A stretch of 64,000 nucleotides of DNA from Paraburkholderia sp. SOS3 (GTDB lineage: Bacteria; Pseudomonadota; Gammaproteobacteria; Burkholderiales; Burkholderiaceae): contig NZ_CP018811.1 of assembly GCF_001922345.1 (NCBI RefSeq), positions 992,001 to 1,056,000 on the forward strand, read 5' to 3'. Both the position numbers and the translations under genes were made by a program. Numbering within the stretch: the first letter of the stretch is position 1; the number at the start of each line of letters is the position of its first letter. Shown here one piece after another: positions 52,967 to 62,276 of the stretch. The notes below the pieces were generated by a model. The model ran no database searches, was not told the origin of the DNA, and worked only from the letters and a program-made list of their open reading frames with translations.

Positions 52967-54262
52967 ATGAATCGTGATTCGCAAAGACAGACGCTGCCTG
53001 TAAACGGCGGGCTCACCGAGCGGCGGGCGCGCTCGCGGGCTGCCGACGTCGGTCCGGGTCTGACGACGCTCGGCGCCGACAACGACCCGAGCGGCGTCGC
53101 CACCTACACGCTGGCCGGCGCGTGGTTTCGCTACGACCTGCTGTGGGTGTGCGTGCTGTCCTACCCGTCGATGATCGCGCTTCAGCTGATTTCCGCGCGC
53201 GTCGCTTCGATCACGGGCAAAGGGCTGACGGACAATATGCGGGAGCACTATGCTCCCGTCTTTTTTTATTTCGGCGTCGCGCGCTTCCTGATCGCCAATA
53301 GTTTCAATATCGCCGCCGACATACTGGCGATGGGCGTAGCCGTGCATGCCGCCGTCGGCGGCTCCGTCGCGTTGCTGTCGCTGTTGTGCGGCGCCGCGTC
53401 GCTGGTACTGCAGTGGTGCGTCCCCTACGCGCGCTATGCCCGCGTGGTTCAGTGGTTGGTACTGGGGATGTTCGGTTATGTCGGCGTTGTCCTGTTGCTT
53501 CAGCTGCCGTGGCACACCATTGCGATTCGTGCGTTTGTTCCGCGCATCATCTGGACGAAGGATTACACGACGATGTTGCTCGCGCTGCTCGGCACGACGA
53601 TCAGCCCGTATCTGCTGTTTTCGCAGGCCGAGCAGGAGGTGGAAGAGCGCGAGGAGAACGGACAGTCGGCGTCGTCGGTCCGCTCGGATCAGGAACTGCG
53701 CAGACTACGCAGGGACACGGCGCTGAGAACTGCGCTTTCCAATGGCGCTGCATTGGCGATCATGATCGCGTCTGCCGGCGTATTCGAATTGACGCGTCCA
53801 ACACCGGGCCAACCTGTGCGGCTTGATCGCGTGCTCGAGCCTTTTGCGCATGCGTTTGCACCGCAGGTGCTCGGCCTCGCCCTGATCGGCTCGGCGCTGC
53901 TCGCGCTGCCGCCCCTTGCGGGCTCGGCCGCACAGGCGGCGGCTAGTGCGTTCCACTGGCAGCGCGGCGAAAGGCGCAACGCGCGCATTGCTTTGCTGCT
54001 CGTCGCGATTACCGTGACCGGTATCGCACTTGCCGTCACGATGACGATATTGCGCATCGATCCCGTCACCGCGCTTTATTGGAGCGCGCTCCTCAACGGC
54101 ATGACGATGACGCCGGTGCTCGTGTTGCTGGTGCTGTTAAGTTCGAAACGCGCGGCCGTGGGCGATCTCGTCGCGCACTGGTCGCTGCGTATGCTTTGCT
54201 GGCTCGCGACGATTGGCGCGGGCGCCGCGCTGGTCGCGCACTTCATCGCGGAATTCGTATAG
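52967..54262 (+). CDS. NRAMP-like divalent metal transporter
   Basis: A 431-residue inner-membrane protein with about eleven helices. The first-helix motif reads GADNDPSGVATY instead of the DPGN of manganese transporters, a change seen in NRAMP relatives that move other ions. GLTDNMREHYAPVFFY and FNIAADILAMG follow, and a cytosolic loop rich in Glu/Arg lies near residue 235. The start is uncertain: ATG 52967 has CAGG eight bases upstream, and ATG 52952 or earlier non-ATG codons are possible. Neighbouring manganese catalase suggests metal homeostasis. Confidence 0.78.
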   Translation: MNRDSQRQTLPVNGGLTERRARSRAADVGPGLTTLGADNDPSGVATYTLAGAWFRYDLLWVCVLSYPSMIALQLISARVASITGKGLTDNMREHYAPVFFYFGVARFLIANSFNIAADILAMGVAVHAAVGGSVALLSLLCGAASLVLQWCVPYARYARVVQWLVLGMFGYVGVVLLLQLPWHTIAIRAFVPRIIWTKDYTTMLLALLGTTISPYLLFSQAEQEVEEREENGQSASSVRSDQELRRLRRDTALRTALSNGAALAIMIASAGVFELTRPTPGQPVRLDRVLEPFAHAFAPQVLGLALIGSALLALPPLAGSAAQAAASAFHWQRGERRNARIALLLVAITVTGIALAVTMTILRIDPVTALYWSALLNGMTMTPVLVLLVLLSSKRAAVGDLVAHWSLRMLCWLATIGAGAALVAHFIAEFV

Positions 54263-54318
54263 CACCGCTTTCGTCTGTTCGTCCCTACGCTTGCCGGTTG
54301 ACGGTTTCACCGTGCGGG

Positions 54319-55442
54319 CTACGCCGCCCGCTGATGACACGGCAAGCGAACTGCGAATACCGTCTGGTTTTCGTCTGACCGCACCTCGATTCTTCCGCCG
54401 TGAGCCTTCGTGATTTCGGCCGCTATGTAAAGGCCGAGCCCCAGACCGCTCGCATTCCTGCTGTCCTCGCCGGGACCGCGCCTGAGCGGATCGAAAATCG
54501 TCTCCATCGTTTGCGGGTCAATGGGCGGCCCGCTGTTCGCGACCTGCAGCGATACCGCGGACGCTTCTCCGGTCAGCGCCACGCGCACTGGCTTCGTCTG
54601 ATCGCCATATTTGAGCGCGTTCCCCACCAGATTGGCGAGCAGCTGCTGCAACCGCGCGCCGTCCCAGACACCTTGCGCGCGGCCCGCTACGTCGAGTTCG
54701 ATCAGGCGTCCAGGATGAGCCGCACGCAGTTGATCGAGCGCATCGGCGATCAGGACCGCCAGATCGACATCGGCCGGCACGATGTTGATGCCGAGCCCCA
54801 GTTTGATGCGATTGAAATCGCATAGGTCATCGAGCAGCGACTGCATGCGTGAGCCACTGCGGATCAGTCGTGCCGCGGCGTCCGAGACGTCCCCGCCTGC
54901 GTTCAGCGCGGCAAGATAGGCCGCTGTCATCTGGATGGTCTGCAACGGACTTCGCATGTCGTGGCCGAGCATACCGAGCAACAGGTTACGAGCCTGTTCG
55001 ACCTGGTCGTTGAAAAATTCGACGGATTCGGCAACAGCCTGATCAATCGCCTCGTTGAACCGGATCATGTCTTCCAGATTGGTGTCTTCGGCCGAGTGGT
55101 TATCCATCCACAGGCGCAGAACGCTGGCACGCAACGCACGATATTCCGCAGCCAGCTGATTGACGGAAAAGCCACTGCGCGCACGCAGCAACGCATGAGT
55201 CTGTGCAGCCGTTTCCGGCGCATCGATCGGTTTCGCGGCATGTCCCAACGACTTCTCGTGCTGCTCGTCGCGCGTCTGGGGAGTCGATATGTCCTTTGCC
55301 ACCGCCTGCAGAATTTGTTGCGCATGGTCGCGCAGCGCGGGGGGGCCATGTTTCTGGCCGCTGGTTGCAACGTCGCGGCAAACGCTTCCCACTGTGCAAG
55401 GATTTCGTCCATATGCAGCGCGATGAATTCGGCGAGTCGCAT
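54319..55442 (-). pseudogene. Sensor histidine kinase interrupted at a 7-base homopolymer
   Basis: The natural N-terminus starts at 55442 after GGGGAGACAAC and reads MRLAEFIALHMDEILAQW, a typical RsbR-like sensor start. At the run of seven G on the plus strand (55339-55345; C on the coding strand) the frame is lost. The rest continues in another frame with ALRDHAQQILQAVAKD, the phospho-His region GMLGHDMRSPLQ, LLANLVGNALKYG and GLGLGLYIAAEITKAHGG. Eight C would restore one frame. This may be a true mutation, a phase-variable switch or a sequencing error. The C-terminal part alone could start at internal codons. Confidence 0.75.
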
Positions 55443-55602
55443 GTTGTCTCCCCGGGGACCGGAGCGGTAAGCGGATAGGTAGGGTTTGCGGTACCTATAT
55501 TACCTCTGACGAACGCTTTGACGCCGAACGCAGACCACCCGAGCGTTTCCGCGGGAAAATCGTGCTCACGATGTCGGAAGGAATGCGTGCAACATCGCGA
55601 AG

Positions 55603-55905
55603 TTATGTCGGTGCGAAAACAATCGCGCCTCGATCCTCGAAATGCGTCGCTCTACGCACGAAGCGATAGACGTGCCCGGCGATCTCCATTCGATTGAGAC
55701 CGGATCTTGTACGGCGGAGGATTTCCTCCGCAAGCGATGCTGCGATCGACCCGTGAAAGATCAGCAGGCTCTGCGTCCTGGCAGCGTTACCGACATACAT
55801 TGCGCAAGCGTCGTTGCATGCCTGCATCATGATGACGCTCTCGCCCGCATTGAGCGAAAGGTCGAGATATTCAGCCAGATTCAATAGTGACTCGTGAGCC
55901 GTCAT
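55603..55905 (-). CDS. Hypothetical protein
   Basis: A 100-residue protein with AAAGGAGCATC before the ATG. NLAEYLDLSLNAGE and MYVGNAARTQSLLIFHGSIAASLAEEILRR (in two pieces) suggest an alpha-rich fold. No recognised family. Confidence 0.6.
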   Translation of the reverse strand: MTAHESLLNLAEYLDLSLNAGESVIMMQACNDACAMYVGNAARTQSLLIFHGSIAASLAEEILRRTRSGLNRMEIAGHVYRFVRRATHFEDRGAIVFAPT

Positions 55906-55970
55906 GATGCTCCTTTCCCGGACACAGATTGCCCGTGCGACGAGCCAATCCCGGTTATTGGCGAACGACT

Positions 55971-56255
55971 TCAGAGCATGGTCAACAGGTCGAGCTGATG
56001 CGGCGTTTCCGCACCGCTGATCAATGAGAACATGCACCGCGTCGCACGCTCCTCAGCCGAAAACGTGTGCACGGCCGAGAAGGCGTCCCACACGGCGCCA
56101 TCAAGCGGCGTAGCGACGCTGTGTCGACGTGCGAATACCTTCAATAACTGACTGGCCCCCCGATTGATAAGACAGCGGTGAACGTCAAGAACGTAGCACT
56201 CGTGTCCCGCGCGCAGTACCAGATAGTGCGGGACTGATTGTCGAGGTTCACCCAT
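55971..56255 (-). CDS. Hypothetical protein
   Basis: A 94-residue frame with HYLVLRAGHECYVLDVHRCL and a Cys/His content that could be structural. The ATG at 56255 lacks a good ribosome site, and a longer frame exists upstream. Weakly supported. Confidence 0.4.
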   Translation of the reverse strand: MGEPRQSVPHYLVLRAGHECYVLDVHRCLINRGASQLLKVFARRHSVATPLDGAVWDAFSAVHTFSAEERATRCMFSLISGAETPHQLDLLTML

Positions 56256-56344
56256 GGCGATCGATCGCGCGAGGGGCGCCGCGCGCATCGATTCTTCTGC
56301 GCTCGCCCGGGGCATGGCGACAACGGCGCACGGGCCGCCCCACG

Positions 56345-56560
56345 CTAGCCGTAGCGTTGCTCGAGCCATTCGATTGCCCATTCGGTAGCAAATCTGACGG
56401 CGTCTTCGCGCGCGTCGAAACCCGCGAGGTCGCCACTCACGAGGATGTCCTGCCGGCCGCCTCCATCGCGACTACAACTGATGGCCGCATGAGCCATGAA
56501 TTCTCCATCGGCCCGACGCGGTGTCGGGTCGATCCGAAAAATCGAGGAATTGAAGCGCAT
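56345..56560 (-). CDS. Small hypothetical protein, island family
   Basis: A 71-residue protein starting after GGAGAGATCAG. Its layout, a short polar N-terminal half and a C-terminal AREDAVRFATEWAIEWLEQR helix, resembles the products at 57585 and 62277. Function unknown; a shared stress role is possible. Confidence 0.55.
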   Translation of the reverse strand: MRFNSSIFRIDPTPRRADGEFMAHAAISCSRDGGGRQDILVSGDLAGFDAREDAVRFATEWAIEWLEQRYG

Positions 56561-56653
56561 CTGATCTCTCCACGCGGATTGCCCGCACCATGCCGGCCCT
56601 GTATCCGCGCGGGCCTTTGTCCTGGCCACGTCGATGACGTAACCGCGATGCGC

Positions 56654-56944
56654 TCATCGTTCGCAGTCCCAGATCGTCTTATCCGCTGTGCAGGAGTCGA
56701 TCAGATGTTCCGCGTACGCAGTCGATGCTCGTCTGGCGTCACCGCTGCTGCCGAATGCTCGTTCCACATTGAGCACGAAGACACGGCTTCGCGTCTCATC
56801 GACCTTCGGGCCAGGTTCATTGATACGGACAGCCGCATCGAAACCTTCTTCGTAGCTGCGGCTGAATCCTGCTTTCGTGGGTCGTCGCGGGAATACGAGT
56901 GGCTGGACTTCCAGCCCTTTATAGACGTAACTGGAGGCTTGCAT
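56654..56944 (-). CDS. Small hypothetical protein, island family
   Basis: A 96-residue protein whose ATG follows AGAGGTATTTC. It opens with YVYKGLEVQPLVFPR and has an acidic middle and a C-terminal helix (ARRASTAYAEHLIDSC). The Y-x-G-x2-V-x-P opening recalls the small protein at 57585. Unknown function. Confidence 0.55.
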   Translation of the reverse strand: MQASSYVYKGLEVQPLVFPRRPTKAGFSRSYEEGFDAAVRINEPGPKVDETRSRVFVLNVERAFGSSGDARRASTAYAEHLIDSCTADKTIWDCER

Positions 56945-57241
56945 GAAATACCTCTGGCCGCGGTGCGGCGGCGTAGTGTGTGCGAGAAAGGTCGACGCAG
57001 ACCGTGCGGTCCGATCAACAGGGAAGAGGCTAGGAGATAAAGGCGTGCCGGTGGCCAGCAGGCGGGCGGACGCTCAGGGCACAAACGGAACGAATCGCCG
57101 AGGCGAGCGCGGGGCATCGGTGGACGGAACCATGGTACGCGCTTCCGGGTGTTTGTACAGCGATTTTTCGGCAACCGGCGGGCGATGTAGATGAACGAGC
57201 CCGTGGATGTCGACGCGTGTCAGACACGAGGGCCGGTTGTC

Positions 57242-57267
57242 GTTGCGGCGCAGTAGAGCGCCGCAAC
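57242..57267. terminator. Hairpin downstream of infA
   Basis: GTTGCGGCGC-AGTAGA-GCGCCGCAAC, a perfect 10-bp stem, lies 20 bases beyond the infA stop. It likely ends the minus-strand infA transcript. The 300 bases further left (56945-57241) show no gene. Confidence 0.6.
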
Positions 57268-57287
57268 AGATGTGGACTCGCTGCGCA

Positions 57288-57554
57288 TCAACGGCGGCGA
57301 AATGCGCTTCGTTGCGTTGCGCCGCTGCTTCGCTCGTCCTTATGCCGGAAATTGATTCTTCCCTTCGTCAGGTCGTATACCGAGAGTTCAAGCGTGACGC
57401 GATCGCCCGCGAGGATGCGAATGTGATTCTTGCGCATGCGGCCAGACGCGTACGCGCCCACTACGACGCCATTATCGAGCGTAACGCGGTAACGGCTGTC
57501 AGGCAGTACTTCGTCAACGATACCGTCGAGTTCGAGTAGTTCTTCTTTTGCCAT
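57288..57554 (-). CDS. infA: Translation initiation factor IF-1 (extra copy)
   Basis: An 88-residue IF-1 with the S1-like OB fold: [24 protein letters not shown] at the N-terminus (key piece [14 protein letters not shown]), [20 protein letters not shown] and [26 protein letters not shown] precedes the ATG. It is not in a ribosomal protein operon, so it is probably the second, stress-linked infA common in Burkholderiaceae. A C-terminal extension ([17 protein letters not shown]) exceeds the usual 72 residues. Confidence 0.9.
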   Translation of the reverse strand: MAKEELLELDGIVDEVLPDSRYRVTLDNGVVVGAYASGRMRKNHIRILAGDRVTLELSVYDLTKGRINFRHKDERSSGATQRSAFRRR

Positions 57555-57584
57555 TCGAGTTTCCTGATAGATGGGGCATTGCCG

Positions 57585-57809
57585 TTAACCGCGCGTGTCG
57601 ACCCAGGTGCGTGCCCAGCGTGTAGAGTGCCGCAACGCCTGCTCTTCACTCGAGAAGTAATCGAGCGAATAGAACTCGTAGCGGCCTTCGGCGTGCGCGC
57701 GTTCACCGCATTCGAGCAGCAGGTTGGATGAGAAACTACCGTCGGGCAAGCGATGCGCCGAGGGTCTGACGGCATAGCCGTTGTACTGTTGAATTCGTTC
57801 GTTTTGCAT
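57585..57809 (-). CDS. Small hypothetical protein with cold-shock-type leader
   Basis: A 74-residue protein, NERIQQYNGYAVRPSAHRLP at the N-terminus and SSEEQALRHSTRWARTWVD near the end. It is similar in plan to the products at 56345 and 62277. Its upstream 145-bp leader is nearly the same as the leader of the cold-shock gene at 59118, implying shared regulation. It lies 30 bases before infA on the same strand. Confidence 0.6.
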   Translation of the reverse strand: MQNERIQQYNGYAVRPSAHRLPDGSFSSNLLLECGERAHAEGRYEFYSLDYFSSEEQALRHSTRWARTWVDTRG

Positions 57810-57878
57810 TTTGATTATAGTGCTGTTCGATGGGACGCCGCGCGCGTCAAATGACGGCGAGCTGATTCGCCTCTTTTC

Positions 57879-58023
57879 AAAGAGGGCGTGAAGCATCAAG
57901 GAGGGAGAGGACAACGAATACTGCCGGGAAGCGAGCAATTGATGAACAGCAATCGAACTTCTTGAACTCCAAAGGAGCAGACTACCTGCAGGACGGTAGC
58001 GACGTCAATATTTAACTTGTAAC
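57879..58023 (-). repeat. Duplicated 5' leader/promoter, copy 1
   Basis: The 145-bp region upstream of the small gene at 57809 is repeated at 59358-59501. The first 90 bases (57879-57968) differ from the second copy at five positions only. The distal end holds TTGACG (minus strand, 58003-58008) as a candidate -35 box, preceded by GTTACAAG. The remaining 58024-58441 holds no supported gene. Confidence 0.8.
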
Positions 58024-58441
58024 GGTTGGTAGGGGATTGAATGACGGTGGATAGCGAGAAGAAGCTCGCCGCTTAGGATGTCGAACGAGGAATGTCCGTT
58101 CTGGTCGACGCCGGGAGTTCAGCGGACGCCGGTCATCGAGGCGATCCGATAGATGGGGATGCGTCCGTAGACGACCCTATTCGGATCTTCTTCGCTCTGA
58201 CGCTAACGTCTCTTTGTGAATCACTTGCGGGAATTCGCTGCGCTGAGGCCTTCACGCATGCGAGCACACCGGAAGGATCTCCCACTGTTCTTGCGAGACC
58301 GTTCGCTGACCGGAGATTCTTCCTTGACTACCGACTCGATCGCGCAACCGGTCCGCCGGCGCGGCTGGGCACAACGATGCGCGAGAGACGCGGGGCGGCG
58401 GCTACATAACCGCTTCAGCACGGCTGCCCCGCAGTTACCGG

Positions 58442-58654
58442 TCAGTAACGCTTTTTCGGCGGCAACGATCGTTTGATCTGCTTGCGCAGGCGTGCCACTG
58501 CAGCGGCCTTTTTGCGCGTGCGTTTTGTCGTTGGTTTTTCATAGGCCGTCCGCGCACGAAGCTCCTGAATCAAGCCGGTGCGCTCGATCGTGCGACGGAA
58601 ACGGCGTAGTGCAACTTCCACGGGCTCGTCGGGTTTCAGAATTAAGGTAGTCAC
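58442..58654 (-). CDS. rpsU: 30S ribosomal protein S21 (extra copy)
   Basis: A 70-residue S21. [26 protein letters not shown] is followed by the basic C-terminus ([20 protein letters not shown]). The start is GTG with AGGGA upstream. An isolated rpsU next to infA and csp suggests modulated translation under stress. Confidence 0.9.
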   Translation of the reverse strand: MTTLILKPDEPVEVALRRFRRTIERTGLIQELRARTAYEKPTTKRTRKKAAAVARLRKQIKRSLPPKKRY

Positions 58655-58738
58655 TTTGTTCCCTGATTGAGGTCCTGCAGCAATGACGAAGATCGTCGCA
58701 CACGTTGGGATAGCGGCCGACACTCGCATATCGCGCCA

Positions 58739-58906
58739 TCAACGACGTCGCAACGTCGGGTTAGCGTTGCGCTACCGCTCCGTTCATCCTTGTGTCGAAG
58801 TTAACTCGTCCTTTCATCGGGTCGTACACCATGCGTTCCGGCGCGATCCGACAGCCCACGAGGATGCGAATGCGATTCCTGCACATACGCGCACGGCTGG
58901 GCACGC
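58739..58906 (-). pseudogene. infA remnant
   Basis: This stretch matches the 3' part of infA (57288-57440) over about 150 bases, with for example CGAGGATGCGAATG common to both. It has no intact frame. It is a decayed partial copy between rpsU and csp. The rest of 58655-59117 shows no gene. Confidence 0.65.
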
Positions 58907-59117
58907 TCAGAGCCGTTGCAGACGGCATGTGACGCTACCGCGGAGAAGCGAAAAAGAACGTTGAAGCCAGAAGCCGGAACGACGTGCAACGGGGCGTACG
59001 GCGCAGGACGAGCTGCTGAATGACAGCTCAGACGAGCGATCGCGCGATGCGCGAATCACGCTCCCCGAGGGGGCGCTGCAAGCCGGCGTCCGTCGCCGGA
59101 AAGCAGGCCTTTGAAAT

Positions 59118-59321
59118 TTACAGCGGCTTGATGTTTGCCGCTTGCAGGCCCTTCGGGCCCTGCTTCGTTTCGAAGCTTACCTTCTGATTTTCAAGCAGCG
59201 TCTTGAAGCCGTCGCTTCTGATTTCGGAGAAATGAGCGAACAGGTCTCCGCCGCCATTGTCGGGGGTGATAAAGCCGAAGCCTTTACTGTCGTTGAACCA
59301 CTTGACGATACCGGTATCCAT
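59118..59321 (-). CDS. Cold-shock protein, CspA family
   Basis: A 67-residue CSD protein with the RNP motifs KGFGFI and DLFAHFS, and [10 protein letters not shown] at the end. It binds single-stranded nucleic acid. AAGGA precedes the ATG at 59321. It is served by the second copy of the 145-bp leader. Confidence 0.92.
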   Translation of the reverse strand: MDTGIVKWFNDSKGFGFITPDNGGGDLFAHFSEIRSDGFKTLLENQKVSFETKQGPKGLQAANIKPL

Positions 59322-59357
59322 AAGAATCCTTGAGCAAAAATGAAGGTTTCCCCTGTT

Positions 59358-59501
59358 AAAGAGGACGTGAAGCGTCAAGGAGAGAGAGGACAACGAATAC
59401 CGCCGGGAAGCGATCAATTGATGAACAGCAATCGAACTTCTTGAACTTCTGGCTGCAGGCTACCTGTCCGGCGGCACCGTCGTCAATGTTTATCTTGTAA
59501 C
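59358..59501 (-). repeat. Duplicated 5' leader/promoter, copy 2
   Basis: Leader of the cold-shock gene, the partner of 57879-58023. The -35-like TTGACG (minus strand) is at 59481-59486. Long leaders are typical of csp genes and govern mRNA stability and translation at low temperature. Confidence 0.8.
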
Positions 59502-59688
59502 TGCATGGGCGCAGCGTCGGCATGCAACGTTGATTTTGCGCTGGTCGCTTGCGAGTGATGTCCTGTTTTGTCGCTTGGACCGGAAACGCCCCTCGAACGG
59601 GAACCGATCGTGTTCGCGGATCGGTGTATGGTAGGAACAGCGATTGCGCGACTGGCAGCGCGCCTGCAATGCCGAGATAGGGGCTTTC

Positions 59689-59925
59689 ATGCACCGGATG
59701 ATCACGTATCGCAATTTCGAGATTCACGTCGAACTGGCTCCTGCTGCTAAAGACATGTTCGACGTGACGGTTCAGATCAAGGGTGGCGCAAACATCGATG
59801 TGCTGGGGGCGAGGGGAGACCGCGTATCCCTGCGCAATGGGCCCTTTACTGAACGATGGGCGTACCTGGTAGGCGAAGTCGCTGGTCAAGCCGCAATCGA
59901 CGTGCTGCTTGGGCCGGATGCGTGA
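59689..59925 (+). CDS. Small hypothetical protein
   Basis: A 78-residue protein, RNFEIHVELAPAAKDMFDVTVQ at the start and AGQAAIDVLLGPDA at the end. TAGGGG lies before ATG 59689; ATG 59698 is an alternative. The plan resembles the other small proteins of this island. Function unknown. Confidence 0.55.
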   Translation: MHRMITYRNFEIHVELAPAAKDMFDVTVQIKGGANIDVLGARGDRVSLRNGPFTERWAYLVGEVAGQAAIDVLLGPDA

Positions 59926-60351
59926 TCAATCGCTGCTGGCTCTGCTGACATGAGAATGCTGCGAATCGTACCCGCTCACCAGCGCTTCGAAGTTGGAGAC
60001 CTCAGCGAGGTGTCGCATGCGCGCCGGTGTACCTTTGCCATGGGTGAGTAACAAACTGCATCGTACAGGTCGACCGACCGCGCGCGGCAAACAGCGCTAC
60101 GTCCGAAGGAGTGACCGGCATGCTGGCGATGGTCAACCGAAGTCGATTGACGATGGGTGGTGAAAACAAGGATTCGCGTGTCGCGGAGGCGCAGGTCGCC
60201 ATCGGATCGGTCGCGAGCGACCGGCCGGAAGGCCCTCCGCAGTCACCGAGCCTGGGTTTTTGGCAGAGTCCGCGCGGGCTCCGAAGGGATTGGGCCACCA
60301 TGGATCACCGTCACTGGTTAGCGAGACCTTGATCACAACAGGAGACTGGAT
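59926..60351. other. Intergenic region without a supported gene
   Basis: About 425 bases. Short frames lack ribosome sites. It probably carries the protease gene promoter. Confidence 0.45.
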
Positions 60352-61359
60352 ATGAAACCGGTTCTGGTGGAGCTATACGCTAGTCCGAACGGCGACCGGT
60401 GGCTTCTGGGTCTTGGCCCCGACGAAGTTCCCGTCGTTCACCATGTCCCGGCCTCCGCATCGGGCGGCCGGTCATCCACGATTTCCGTTGCAACGTTCCT
60501 GTCGTCAGGGCATTCGGCGCCGCAACGCGACGCTCTGCTTCATCTGATCGGCCAGTTCATACGCGATCAGAAGAATTCCGCATCAACTTCATCAGACATA
60601 CGAATGGCGCTATCCGGGCCCGCCGCGGATGCGCTGCTTCTCACAGGGGCGCGTGTGCGGACCTTCGCGCACACGAACCATCTCACGAACGCGAGTAGCT
60701 TCTTTTTCGATCGTGACGGCCGGCTCTTTCTGGTGACGAGTCGCCATGTCGTCTGCGACGAGCCAAGCGGACATTTTCCGGATCGACTGGAGATCGAGCT
60801 TCACGTCGACCGCGACAATCTCGGCGCATCGACATGGTTCTCCATCCCCCTATATGCCGACGGTGTCGGCCTTTGGCGGCAAGGTACAGACGACGCGGGC
60901 GCGATTGACGTGGCGGTGCTCGAGATCCGCAGGGATCGGTTGCCGGCGCACGCGGTGTTCAGCTCGTTCAGTCCCGACCACCTGCCCGGACCGGGGGCCG
61001 TCGTGCCAATTGGCGCATCGGTGCTGATCGTCGGATTTCCACTTGGGTTTCACGATTCACTGCATCACCTGCCTGTTGTGCGGCATGGCGTCATGGCGTC
61101 GGCGTTCGGCCTGCGCTTTCAGGGCAAAGGATGTTTCGTTACCGATGCACGGACGCACCGGGGCACGAGCGGCGCGCCGGTTGTCATGAGGCATGTAACG
61201 ACCGGGCAGGAGACAACCGGCGCCGCCCTGCCGTGGCTGCTTCTGGGCGTCCATTCATCTACCATTGATATGGGCGCCCGGGATGTGCACGTCGACGAGA
61301 CACTGGGCCTCAACAGTACGTGGTATTCAGACGTTCTAATGACTCTGACCAGCGACTGA
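60352..61359 (+). CDS. Trypsin-like serine protease with a separate N-terminal module
   Basis: A 335-residue protein. The first ~70 residues (PVLVELYASPNGDRWLLGL then STISVATFLSSGHSAPQRDALLHLIG) resemble a free-standing small protein family known in alpha- and betaproteobacteria. A linker leads to a chymotrypsin-fold domain with His in LVTSRHVV near residue 128, Asp in AIDVAVLEI near residue 184 and the nucleophile in HRGTSGAPVV near residue 265. No signal peptide is seen, so it should act in the cytosol. CAACAGGAGACTGG precedes the ATG. Substrate unknown. Confidence 0.75.
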   Translation: MKPVLVELYASPNGDRWLLGLGPDEVPVVHHVPASASGGRSSTISVATFLSSGHSAPQRDALLHLIGQFIRDQKNSASTSSDIRMALSGPAADALLLTGARVRTFAHTNHLTNASSFFFDRDGRLFLVTSRHVVCDEPSGHFPDRLEIELHVDRDNLGASTWFSIPLYADGVGLWRQGTDDAGAIDVAVLEIRRDRLPAHAVFSSFSPDHLPGPGAVVPIGASVLIVGFPLGFHDSLHHLPVVRHGVMASAFGLRFQGKGCFVTDARTHRGTSGAPVVMRHVTTGQETTGAALPWLLLGVHSSTIDMGARDVHVDETLGLNSTWYSDVLMTLTSD

Positions 61360-61475
61360 TCGATAAAGCGGGCGGAATGAAATGCCCCGACGCCACATCG
61401 AGCATCCGAGCTTTGGCTCGATAGAGTACGCCGAAGCGCCCCCGCATGGCTGCTCAGAAATTTCCACAGGACTCC

Positions 61476-61706
61476 ATGATGAACAAGCCCTATATCAGCG
61501 CGGAAGCGATCCAGGAGCTGTTTCGTACGACGGTCGAAGGTGAGGCAAGCCAACCCGCCTCACTGGATTCTCTGCGCTGGCTCGCTGCGTTCCTTGCCCG
61601 CGAGCGCTCCACGATGAGCGCAGACGACTGGGACGGTCTCGTCCGGCTGGGGGCGCAACTATGGCGTGCTCACGAGGCGTGGGATGGAGCGCCGAGAATG
61701 CGTTGA
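61476..61706 (+). CDS. Small hypothetical protein
   Basis: A 76-residue protein with CAGGACTCC before ATG 61476. SLRWLAAFLARERSTMSADDWDGLVRLGAQLWR is its helical core, given in two pieces: SLRWLAAFLARE and WDGLVRLGAQLW. No family is assigned. It follows the protease. Confidence 0.5.
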   Translation: MMNKPYISAEAIQELFRTTVEGEASQPASLDSLRWLAAFLARERSTMSADDWDGLVRLGAQLWRAHEAWDGAPRMR

Positions 61707-62276
61707 TGTCTAGAAGGCCCGGGCCTCGCCGAGCGCCTCTCAACCTGTTCGATTATTTTTTGCGAGTGCCGCCACGAGGTCGGCAGGCATCACGACGCTA
61801 TGTGGGCAGACCGGCAAGAGGTCAATGTAACGGCGCGGCCCTCGATCGGGCTCGTGCACTCGTCAAGGATCACCGAACGCATCGACGCAGTGGGACCGTA
61901 TCACCGCCGCGCGATCCGCACGATTAAAACGGTCACCGACAAGAACAAACCTGCCCGGGATCTGGCATCCGGTGTATAGTCGGCTCTTGCTCAGGGGCGT
62001 CGATGCCCGCGGGCAGACCGGCACCTGTATCAGGGATCCGAATATCTACTGATCTTTTCGCGCCTATTCTCGCGCTTTGATGGCCGTTGAGGCTATTCCG
62101 AAGGCTTCTACACCGCCGTGTGCATCTCAACGCCACGGTTAAATCCCGTGCAGTATGTCCCGCACAGCGGCGCCATCGCACAGGGCTTCACCTGGTTAGT
62201 CGCATGCAGGGAAACTACCGGCGCCCGCGGCTATCGGTACACGCGCACCGCGCGTCGCTGGCACGAGGAACGACAG
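61707..62276. other. Intergenic region without a supported gene
   Basis: About 570 bases. I find no gene, RNA or clear regulatory site. Some short frames look non-coding. Confidence 0.45.

Noticed and set aside
58092..58409. A 105-codon plus-strand frame
   Set aside because: No ribosome site, no family, and it lies between duplicated regulatory regions.
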